From Bradyrhizobium jicamae (GTDB taxonomy: Bacteria; Pseudomonadota; Alphaproteobacteria; Rhizobiales; Xanthobacteraceae): a stretch of 64,000 bases of DNA. Location of the stretch: contig NZ_JAFCJX010000007.1 of assembly GCF_018130695.1 (NCBI RefSeq), forward strand, positions 186,001 through 250,000. Reading direction: 5' to 3'. Below the pieces are notes generated by a model that had not been told where the DNA came from, ran no database searches, and saw nothing but the letters and a program-made list of their open reading frames with translations. Made by a program: the position numbers and the translations under genes. This document shows positions 57,665-64,000 of the stretch, one piece after another. Numbering within the stretch: the first letter of the stretch is position 1; every line of letters starts with the position of its first letter.

Positions 57665-57712
57665 GTCCGGTCTGCTCCTCCGGTACAGTTTCATTTTTAT
57701 TCGAAGCCTCGA

Positions 57713-58180
57713 TTACTCGAAACCCTCGATCTCGAGCGCGGCCGGCGGGATCGGCGACACCTTGCCGGTTTCAAGCAGGCTCTTGAGCCCGGACAGGATC
57801 GCGGGCCAGCCCTTGGAGATCGCGCCGAGCAGCTTGCCATCCTTGATGAAGCCTTCATGGGTCACGATCAGCTTCACCAGATTGCCGAACGGTTGCAGCG
57901 TGAACGTCACCTTCGTCACCGGCTCCTTGCGCATCTCCTCGAACAGCTCGTGCTTGAAGGTGTAGGCGAGGCGCCGCGGCGGATCGGCTTCGAGGATCTC
58001 GCCGGTGTCGGTGACCTTGCCGCTCATGACAAGCGCGAAGGGCGAGCCGACCTTCCAGTCGGAGCGGACCTCGGTGTCGAACCAGTACTGCCGGGTGAAG
58101 GCGCTTGATGTCAGCGCCTCCCACAATTTCTCCGGCGTGGTCTCGATATAGGTGACGTAGACGAATTCCGGCTTGCTCAT
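57713..58180 (-). CDS. SRPBCC (AHSA1-type) protein 2 of 3
   Basis: A 155-residue protein. FVYVTYIETTPEKLWEALTSSAFTRQYWFD and WPAILSGLKSLLETGKV repeat the AHSA1 pattern seen in its two neighbours. Its start overlaps the stop of the preceding SRPBCC gene by four bases, so the two are coupled. Confidence 0.85.
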   Translation of the reverse strand: MSKPEFVYVTYIETTPEKLWEALTSSAFTRQYWFDTEVRSDWKVGSPFALVMSGKVTDTGEILEADPPRRLAYTFKHELFEEMRKEPVTKVTFTLQPFGNLVKLIVTHEGFIKDGKLLGAISKGWPAILSGLKSLLETGKVSPIPPAALEIEGFE

Positions 58181-58650
58181 TGCGCGGCCTCCGTCGTTGC
58201 CGCGTCATCGTACCAGGGCGCATACAGCACCTTGCCGCATTCAACATAGCTCTTCAGGCTCGACAGGATCAGCGGCCAGCCCATGCTGATCTTTTCGAGC
58301 ACCGGGCTGCCAGGCTCGAAGCGGTCGTGAACCATGGTGAGCCGCACCTGGTCCCGCTGGCGCTCCAGGTCGAAGGTGACGCGCGAGGCCTTGCCGCCGT
58401 CGGAACCGTCATGGGCGAGGAACGAATAAGCGAGCCGCCGCGGCGGATCGTATTCGAGCACCTCGCCGGTGATCTCCTTGTCCTGCCGCGCCAGCTTCAG
58501 TCTGAAGGGCGAGCCGATCGTCCAGTCGGAGACGATCGCGGCGCCGTGCCAGTAATGCACCGATGCCTCGGGATCGGTCAGTGCCGCGAACACCTTCTCC
58601 GGCGTCGAGGCGATGTAGATCGTGTAGACGAATTCCGGCCTACTCATCAC
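58177..58650 (-). CDS. SRPBCC (AHSA1-type) protein 3 of 3
   Basis: A 157-residue protein. EFVYTIYIASTPEKVFAALTDPEASVHYWHGAA and WPLILSSLKSYVECGKV follow the same fold as the other two. It is the first SRPBCC gene after arsR, overlapping its end by 8-11 bases (start 58650, or 58647 for the second ATG). Confidence 0.85.
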   Translation of the reverse strand: MMSRPEFVYTIYIASTPEKVFAALTDPEASVHYWHGAAIVSDWTIGSPFRLKLARQDKEITGEVLEYDPPRRLAYSFLAHDGSDGGKASRVTFDLERQRDQVRLTMVHDRFEPGSPVLEKISMGWPLILSSLKSYVECGKVLYAPWYDDAATTEAAQ

Positions 58651-58954
58651 GCGTCTCCAATCGTCGTTTCAACTCGCTGAGCGCTACAAGTTTCCCGCGC
58701 TCGAATTTGCTGATCCAGCGCTCGCCGATCTGATGGATCGGCACCGGATTGAGATAGTGCAGCTTCTCGCGGCCGTGCTTGTGGGTGGTGACGAGATTGG
58801 CCGCTTCGAGAATGCCAAGGTGCTTGGTCACGGCCTGACGCGTCATGTCGAGGCCGTCGCAGAGTTCGGTGAGCGTCTGTCCGTTGTTGGCGTGAAGCCT
58901 GTCGAGCAGCGTTCGCCGTGAGGCGTCCGCGAGTGCTTTGAAGACTTCATCCAT
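58640..58954 (-). CDS. ArsR-family regulator of the SRPBCC operon
   Basis: A 104-residue protein. EVFKALADASRRTLLDRLHANNGQTLTELCDGLDMTRQAVTKHLGILEAANLV is the helix-turn-helix, followed by the wing THKHGREKLHYLNPVPI. It lacks the CxC metal site of ArsR sensu stricto. Proteins of this group sit in operons with SRPBCC genes. The palindrome 14 bases upstream of ATG 58954 is the expected operator. Confidence 0.87.
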   Translation of the reverse strand: MDEVFKALADASRRTLLDRLHANNGQTLTELCDGLDMTRQAVTKHLGILEAANLVTTHKHGREKLHYLNPVPIHQIGERWISKFERGKLVALSELKRRLETRDE

Positions 58955-58968
58955 GAAGGGGATAATAG

Positions 58969-58984
58969 GCAACCAAATGGTTGC
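58969..58984. promoter_or_regulatory. ArsR operator of the SRPBCC operon
   Basis: GCAACC-AAAT-GGTTGC: perfect 6-base arms, 14 bases upstream of the arsR start and in the gap to the divergent LVIVD gene. Confidence 0.75.
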
Positions 58985-59076
58985 ATGTCAAGAGCGTGTG
59001 TTTCGGGCGTGCCGTCACGCGTGTTACGGTTCGGTCAGCCAACGAAGATTGGTCGGGGAACAAAAGGGTGGTTCGC

Positions 59077-60519
59077 ATGGGTGGTCTGATCACAGCCGTT
59101 CGCTGCGCGGTCTTGCTTGTCCTGACGACGTGGGGAGCCAGCGCACAGCAGCAAACCATCGGCGCGCCGCCCGAAGCCTCCAACATGCGACTGGTCGGCA
59201 GCAACGATCTGCAGGCGCGCAGCGCCTATCAGCCGACCATCCATCATCAGGGCAACAGGTGGATCGCCTATATCGGCCATCACGGCGGCACTGACGATAT
59301 CCCCGCGCCGGTCAATCCGATGACCGGCAAGGCCGAGCCCAACGGCACCTCGATCGTCGACGTCACCGATCCCGCACACCCCAGATATCTGCGGCACATT
59401 CCCGGGCAGGAGGGCAAATACGAATCCGGCGGCGCGCAGATGGTGCGGATCTGCGACGGCGCGCAACTGCCGAAGGGCGACAAGAGCGCGGTCTACATGC
59501 TGCGCACGTTCGGCAGCGAGGCCCATGAGATCTGGAACGTCACCGATCCCCAGAATCCCGTGCTGGTCACGCGGATCGGCGGGCTGAAGGACACGCACAA
59601 GAATTTCTGGGAGTGCGACACCGGCATCGCCTTCCTGGTGTCGGGCGCGCCGGACTGGCGCACGCGGCGGATGACGCAGGTCTACGACCTCTCTGATCCC
59701 GCGCATCCCCAGAAGATCAGGGATTTCGGTCTGCCCGGCCAGGAGCCCGGATCGACCGGCGCGGTGCCGACCGAATTGCACGGGCCGATCTCGACCGGGC
59801 CGGAGGGCAACCGCGTCTATTTCGGCTATGGCACCAACAAGGGTGGCTTCCTGCAGATCGTCGATCGCGACAAGCTGTTGAACGGGCCGAAGGAGCCGAC
59901 GCCGGAGAATCTGAGATTGCCGGAGATCGCGCGGATGCCGCTGTCGGCGCTGAACGGCGCGCATACGGTGTTTCCGATGCCTGACATGCCGATCGCGGAA
60001 TTCGCCCATGACAAGGACGGCAAGAGCCGCGACATCGTGATGATCGTGGACGAGGCGATCCTCAACGAATGCGGCGAGGCGCGGCAGATGGTGTGGTTCG
60101 CCGACATCACGACCGAGACGCGGCCGATGATGATCTCGAGCTACACGGTGCCGGAGGCGACCGGATCGTTCTGCGAACGCGGCGGCCGCTTCGGCTCGCA
60201 TTCCTCGAACGAGAGCATGGCACCGGTCTTCTACAAGAAGATGGCGTTCATCGCCTTCTTCAATGCCGGCGTCCGCGCGCTCGACATCCGCGACCCCTAT
60301 CACCCCAAAGAGGTCGGCTATTTCATTCCGTCGATCACATCGGCGACCGACAAGCGCTGCGTCACCATCGACGGCAAGGAGCGCTGCAAGGTCGCGATCC
60401 AGACCAACAATGTCGAGACCGATGAGCGCGGCTATATCTACGCCGTCGATCGCGCCAACACCGGGTTGCACATCCTCGAACTGACCGGCGAGGCGCGTGC
60501 CGTCGCCGGCCTGCCGTGA
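59077..60519 (+). CDS. Exported LVIVD-repeat (beta-propeller-like) protein
   Basis: A 480-residue protein. It has a signal peptide (AVRCAVLLVLTTWGASAQ) and then repeats of the D-x-T/S/R-DP-x-x-P type. These are TSIVDVTDPAHPRYL, HEIWNVTDPQNPVLV, TQVYDLSDPAHPQKI and VRALDIRDPYHPKEV, the LVIVD repeats that form propeller blades. TSATDKRCVTIDGKERC near the C-terminus adds two cysteines. ATG 59077 follows AAAGGGTGG. It is transcribed with the next gene (7 bases apart). Substrate unknown; it lies divergent from the arsR-SRPBCC operon. Confidence 0.75.
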   Translation: MGGLITAVRCAVLLVLTTWGASAQQQTIGAPPEASNMRLVGSNDLQARSAYQPTIHHQGNRWIAYIGHHGGTDDIPAPVNPMTGKAEPNGTSIVDVTDPAHPRYLRHIPGQEGKYESGGAQMVRICDGAQLPKGDKSAVYMLRTFGSEAHEIWNVTDPQNPVLVTRIGGLKDTHKNFWECDTGIAFLVSGAPDWRTRRMTQVYDLSDPAHPQKIRDFGLPGQEPGSTGAVPTELHGPISTGPEGNRVYFGYGTNKGGFLQIVDRDKLLNGPKEPTPENLRLPEIARMPLSALNGAHTVFPMPDMPIAEFAHDKDGKSRDIVMIVDEAILNECGEARQMVWFADITTETRPMMISSYTVPEATGSFCERGGRFGSHSSNESMAPVFYKKMAFIAFFNAGVRALDIRDPYHPKEVGYFIPSITSATDKRCVTIDGKERCKVAIQTNNVETDERGYIYAVDRANTGLHILELTGEARAVAGLP

Positions 60520-60526
60520 GGACGTG

Positions 60527-61069
60527 ATGCGCGTGCGGCTCGCCGCGATCGCTGCTGTTGTGGTGCTCGGCGGCCTCTCCGCCGTGGCGGCCTACGAGGC
60601 TGCGACGCCGCGCGCGAGCGCGTGGCGCGAGATCGCCTGGCCATTCCCGCGCGACGGCTGGCCCGCCGGCCGCGCCTTCCGCTGCGATGCGGCCTCCTGT
60701 GGCGATGAGGTCGAAGTGTACGTCCGGCCGAAGCTCGGCTTTTGCAATTGCACCACCGGCGTCGCCGATGACGACGAGGTCGACCGCGTCGCGGATGTCG
60801 ATCTGATCAGCGAGCGGTTTGTGCCGGTGAAAGAAGGCGAGGCGGTGCATGTCGGCGACATGGCAGGCCGGGCAAGGCTCTACGATCTCGGAACGTCCGC
60901 GGGTGTGCAGCGCACCGCGATTGGCATCGCGGTCTCGCACCGCTGCGATCTCCTCGTCGCGGCCGCGCAGGGCCGCGGAAGCATGGCTGGTCTGCAGCAA
61001 TCAGCGATGAACTTCCTGGCGCTTTCGATGACTCAACACTGGCTGAAGCTTGCCATGGAAGGGCGGTGA
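60527..61069 (+). CDS. Exported conserved hypothetical protein, cysteine-containing
   Basis: A 180-residue protein. An N-terminal helix (LAAIAAVVVLGGLSAVAAYEA) works as a signal anchor. Its cysteines form the pattern FRCDAASCGDE ... LGFCNCTTG within residues about 52-80. I do not recognise the family. Co-transcription with the LVIVD gene (7 bases, GAGGACGTG upstream) suggests a shared exported function. Confidence 0.6.
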   Translation: MRVRLAAIAAVVVLGGLSAVAAYEAATPRASAWREIAWPFPRDGWPAGRAFRCDAASCGDEVEVYVRPKLGFCNCTTGVADDDEVDRVADVDLISERFVPVKEGEAVHVGDMAGRARLYDLGTSAGVQRTAIGIAVSHRCDLLVAAAQGRGSMAGLQQSAMNFLALSMTQHWLKLAMEGR

Positions 61070-61136
61070 GGCACTTTCTTCACCTTCCATCTTCGTCCCT
61101 CGCATGCATAATGAGGCAAACCAAAGAGAACGCATC

Positions 61137-61754
61137 ATGTCCCTGCAAGCCTATCTCGCCTTCGTCGCCGCCTGCGTTGCGCTGGCGCTGCTGCCCGGTC
61201 CGATCGTCACGCTTGTCATCGCCAACGGGCTGCGCCACGGCACGCGCGCGGCGCTCACCAACGTGCTCGGCGCGCAGGCGGGGCTGGCGATCGTGATCGG
61301 CATCGTCGCGGTCGGCCTGACCTCGCTGATGGCGACGATGGGCTACTGGTTCGACTGGGTGCGCTTTGCCGGCGCCGCCTATCTGGTCTGGCTCGGCATC
61401 AAGCTGATCCGCTCGCCGGTCGAGGGCGTCGGCACCGACGAGCCGCCTCCGCCGCCGCGCGGCGGCTTTTTCCTGCAGGGCTTTCTGGTGCTGCTGTCGA
61501 ACCCCAAGGTGCTGGTGTTCTTCGGCGCCTTCATTCCGCAGTTCATGGACATGGACAAGCCGCACTTCCCGCAGGTGGCCTTGCTCGGCGCGACCTTCAT
61601 GGTCACCGCCGTGATGAGCGACGCGATCTACGCGATCCTGGCGGGGCGCGCGCGAAAATTCTTCTCCAAGGAGCGGACCCGGCTGATGTCGCGCATCTCC
61701 GGCGGCTTCATGATCGGCGGCGGCATCTGGCTGGCGCTGACCCGGGCCCGGTAA
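61137..61754 (+). CDS. LysE/RhtB-family amino-acid exporter
   Basis: A 205-residue protein with six hydrophobic helices. AYLAFVAACVALALLPGPIVTLVIANGLRHGTRAAL is the first two helices with the family motif LPGP. FFLQGFLVLLSNPKVLVFFGAFIPQF is the second conserved part (NPK). It exports amino acids or derivatives. ATG 61137 is preferred over one 29 codons upstream that lies in the previous gene's tail. Confidence 0.87.
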   Translation: MSLQAYLAFVAACVALALLPGPIVTLVIANGLRHGTRAALTNVLGAQAGLAIVIGIVAVGLTSLMATMGYWFDWVRFAGAAYLVWLGIKLIRSPVEGVGTDEPPPPPRGGFFLQGFLVLLSNPKVLVFFGAFIPQFMDMDKPHFPQVALLGATFMVTAVMSDAIYAILAGRARKFFSKERTRLMSRISGGFMIGGGIWLALTRAR

Positions 61755-61873
61755 GCCAACGGTTCGGTTGAACCCTTCGCAGGGGCGGCCCACGGGCTCG
61801 CCCCGGTCTCATGAATTGTGTATCTGGATGAACCGACGCCGAGGTTGATCCAGGGTCCGGTCGCGGGAATGCG

Positions 61874-63307
61874 ATGATCGACGAGAAGAAGCTCGAAGAC
61901 CGCCTGGTCGCGCTCGAAGCGGTCAAGGCCTGGAGTCCGCGGGTCGTCTCGCGGTTGGAGATGCTGCTGCGCGCGGGCACGGACGAGGCGCTCTATCGCA
62001 TCAATCCGATCCAGTTCGCCGCGGAGAAGTCGATTGCCGAGGCTGAGGCGATCGATCTCTTCCTCCATGCCTGTGTGGTGGGGCTGTTCGACATGGACTG
62101 GCAGCTCGTCTGTCCGATGTGCTCCGATGTCGTCGAGAGCTTCCGGACGCTCCGCAAGCTGCATACGCATTTCCACTGCCATCTCTGCCAAACCGATTAC
62201 GACGCCGCGCTCGATGATTTCATCACCGTGACGTTCACGGTGTCGCCCGCCGTGCGCAGCATCCGCTTCCATCAGCCGGATGCGCTTTCGGCCTGGGATT
62301 ACGTCTTCCATTACAAGCTGACGCCGGGCGGCATCTTGCCCGACGGCGTGCCATGGCGGGAGGCGGCCAAGGGACTGGTGAGGGTGCTGACCCGGATAGC
62401 GCCAGGTGCGACCGCCAGTCTCGAGATCGATGCCGTCGAAGGCGCGCTGCTGGGGCAGGATTTCGACAGCGACGCCCAGTTCTTCTTTCCGGTCGCAAGC
62501 GGGGCGGGCGTAACGGAGCCCCACGTGCCGGTCGCGCTCGACAAGGGCAAGTGCGTGGCTGCTCAAGTCGACATCGGGCCAGGCAAGGTCGTGTTCGACA
62601 TTCGCAACGCCGGCGAGCTGCCGGTGGTGTTCGGCATCCTGCAGCTCCCGTCGGCGACGGCGCAGCGCCCGGGGCTGCGGTTCGGGCCGTCCTTGTCCGG
62701 CAAGCGCGTGCTGATGACGCAAACCTTTCGCGACGTCTTCCGCTCGGAGGTGATCAGTGCGACGGAAGGCATTGCGGTTCTCGACGTCACCCTCGTCTTC
62801 ACCGACCTCAAGGGCTCGACGGCGCTCTATGAGCGGATCGGCGACCTCAACGCCTACATTCAGGTGCAGCGGCACTTCCAGCATCTGCTCGACGTCACCA
62901 TCAGGCACAATGGCGCGGTCACCAAGACGATCGGCGATGCCGTGATGGCGGCGTTCCTGACGTCGGCCGATGCGGTGCAGGCGGCGCTCGAGATGCGCGA
63001 GGCCGTGGACCAGCTCAATAGGGACCGCCCGCAGCGCGACTTCATCCTGAAGATCGGCGTGCATCGGGGCGCCTCGATCGCGGTCACGCTCAACGAGCGG
63101 CTCGATTATTTTGGTCAGACCGTCAATATCGCCGCGCGGGTGCAAAACCTCGCCGATGGCGACGAGATCTGCATCACCGAAGACGTCCACCGTGCGCCTG
63201 ATGTGGCGGATATCATTGCGCCATATCCGGTGACGACGAGCCAGGCGGAGCTCAAGGGCGTCAGCAAGGCCGTGTCGGTCTATCGTCTGGCCCGACTGGC
63301 ATCGTAG
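61874..63307 (+). CDS. Class III adenylate/guanylate cyclase with N-terminal DUF5939 region and zinc ribbon
   Basis: A 477-residue protein. The first 280 residues are DUF5939-like and contain CPMCSDVV ... CHLCQTD, a four-cysteine zinc ribbon (about 80-118). The cyclase domain starts near residue 300: VTLVFTDLKGSTALYERIGD and KTIGDAVMAAF hold the two metal-binding aspartates, and YFGQTVNIAARVQN the catalytic Asn-x-x-x-Arg. The nucleotide preference is not clear. It has no membrane helix, so it is cytoplasmic. It makes cAMP (or cGMP) in response to an unknown signal. Confidence 0.85.
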   Translation: MIDEKKLEDRLVALEAVKAWSPRVVSRLEMLLRAGTDEALYRINPIQFAAEKSIAEAEAIDLFLHACVVGLFDMDWQLVCPMCSDVVESFRTLRKLHTHFHCHLCQTDYDAALDDFITVTFTVSPAVRSIRFHQPDALSAWDYVFHYKLTPGGILPDGVPWREAAKGLVRVLTRIAPGATASLEIDAVEGALLGQDFDSDAQFFFPVASGAGVTEPHVPVALDKGKCVAAQVDIGPGKVVFDIRNAGELPVVFGILQLPSATAQRPGLRFGPSLSGKRVLMTQTFRDVFRSEVISATEGIAVLDVTLVFTDLKGSTALYERIGDLNAYIQVQRHFQHLLDVTIRHNGAVTKTIGDAVMAAFLTSADAVQAALEMREAVDQLNRDRPQRDFILKIGVHRGASIAVTLNERLDYFGQTVNIAARVQNLADGDEICITEDVHRAPDVADIIAPYPVTTSQAELKGVSKAVSVYRLARLAS

Positions 63308-63408
63308 AGCATGATCCGGAAAAGTGTGAAGCGGTTTTCCGAAAAGATCATGCGCAAACAAAGAGCTAAAGCGCGATGACGATTCAACCTAATCTCATCG
63401 CGCTTTAG
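63308..63408. repeat. Dispersed palindromic element, family D
   Basis: AGCATGATCCGGAAAAGTG ... CGGTTTTCCG ... GATCATGC is an inverted pair, followed by TAAAGCGCGATGA ... TCATCGCGCTTTA. It is the counterpart of 27792-27880 in reverse orientation. It starts directly after the cyclase stop. Confidence 0.85.
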
Positions 63409-63519
63409 CGGGTGCAGCAGAACGCCGCCTCCTGGAAATTGCTGGAGAGGATCGGCTTTCGTGCTGACGGGACCGATGGTGCGGCGCTCGGGCGAAGGAC
63501 GCTCGTCCTCGCTCGGTAG
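63409..63519 (+). pseudogene. C-terminal stub of a GNAT acetyltransferase
   Basis: One frame reads RVQQNAASWKLLERIGFRA and then DGTDGAALGRRTLVLAR before a stop at 63517-63519. NAASWKLLERIGF is the usual end of the acetyl-CoA-binding half of GNAT acetyltransferases. An in-frame TAG at 63406 and the family D element precede it, so the rest of the gene is missing. Confidence 0.65.
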
Positions 63520-64000
63520 CAGCTTCGAGCCGCTATTTCTGCTGCGCCACCGCCATCGTCTGTCGCCCGCATGAACGAAGCGACAACGATAACCGGCAGG
63601 AATATCGGCGCCCCAATCCGGCATCAACGCGCTGTAGTTGCATCCGAACGGATGTAGCCGATGTCATGTCTCCCACACGAAGCGTTACACCCGAACTGGC
63701 GACTGGGCTTTTGACCTCACTGGATGACATTCTTTCAGGAGTCCATGACCCGTCCGGTTGCGCGAAGCGATTGCGACGAGGGAGGCGACGATGGATTTTT
63801 CGCGGGTGTCGGATGGAATCCGGCTGCATCATCTGTCCCATCGTCACGATGGGTACGATGATGATGGGCCGGGTTTGGCATCGAGCGGCCGCGAGTTTCA
63901 TTTCGTGTCTGATGCGGACCCCGATGGCCTCCTGGCTCATGGCATGGGCCGGAGCGCGGGCGCCGCGCCCTTCGCGCGCGCACACTCCTCTTCTCATGAC
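63520..64000. other. About 480 bases with no convincing gene
   Basis: A minus-strand frame (63533-63997) and a plus-strand frame from 63791 (MDFSRVSDGIRLHHL, with GAGGGAGG upstream) are open, but neither resembles a known protein. Both look like decayed sequence. The region may hold remnants of small repeats; I see no clear signal. Confidence 0.5.

Noticed and set aside
59035..60471. 478-codon frame opposite the LVIVD gene
   Set aside because: No domain; the LVIVD repeats and signal peptide are on the other strand.
63533..63997. Minus-strand frame at the right edge of the window
   Set aside because: No homology to any family I know, and an ambiguous start; possibly decayed sequence.

Overview
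The window is GC-rich chromosomal DNA from an alphaproteobacterium of the Bradyrhizobium / Nitrobacteraceae type. The evidence is the codon use, several families of short palindromic intergenic elements that look like those of that lineage, a plant-type glutamate-cysteine ligase, a class with carA and carB apart but near greA, trxB and lrp, and many LysR/MarR/ArsR regulator pairs. It is mostly ordinary core and semi-core chromosome. There is one insertion sequence (21771-23234), and I see no CRISPR array, prophage, secretion system or conjugation module. I found no large undescribed system. The interesting material is at small scale: repeats, operators, candidate small RNAs and broken genes.

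Layout. 1-7.8 kb: the end of a ligase-associated DEXH helicase with its partner nuclease pdeM, a divergent LysR/EamA pair, a divergent Nramp-like transporter, a TIGR02186/TSUP exporter pair and a ClpP-fold membrane protein. 8-12.5 kb: a giant PodJ-like SEL1-repeat protein and a PadR regulator. 12.6-18.7 kb: a beta-oxidation cluster (SnoaL-like protein, acyl-CoA dehydrogenase, thiolase, hydratase/3-hydroxyacyl-CoA dehydrogenase). 18.9-21.6 kb: a glutathione block with a beta-class GST divergent from a MarR regulator and followed by gshA. 21.77-23.23 kb: a Tn5-like IS4-family element with a frameshifted transposase. 23.4-26.2 kb: csoR divergent from copA (copper control and efflux), with a repeat element inserted in frame inside copA. 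26.4-30.6 kb: a DapA-like lyase, an RNA-rich gap, LysR, trxB and lrp. 30.7-35.5 kb: DoxX, greA, carB.

35.6-45.4 kb is an accessory stretch between carB and carA: an MFS pump and ArsR with twin operators, an atypical tRNA, a methyltransferase, dps, an outer-membrane barrel, an AraC regulator, a frameshifted PhnB/VOC gene, a YeeE/YedE pair, a DUF1254 protein, a cupin and a thioesterase. 45.6-51.5 kb: carA, yqeY, small conserved proteins, an acyl-CoA synthetase with a MarR regulator, a SnoaL-like protein and a membrane protein. 51.5-57 kb: two large sensory proteins, a hybrid histidine kinase and a five-PAS GGDEF-EAL protein. 57.1-59 kb: an ArsR autoregulator in one operon with three SRPBCC (AHSA1-type) genes. 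59-63.3 kb: an LVIVD-repeat exported protein and partner, a LysE exporter and a class III nucleotide cyclase. The last 0.7 kb holds a repeat element, the stub of a GNAT acetyltransferase gene and no convincing gene.

How the parts relate. Several regulator-target pairs carry visible inverted repeats in the shared intergenic region (LysR/EamA, PadR, MarR/GST, CsoR/CopA, ArsR/MFS, ArsR/SRPBCC), so local control is the dominant theme. Glutathione synthesis and use (gshA, GST), thioredoxin reductase, Dps, copper export and sulfur transport form a loose redox and metal stress theme. Product names rest on motifs and family knowledge. No database search was run.
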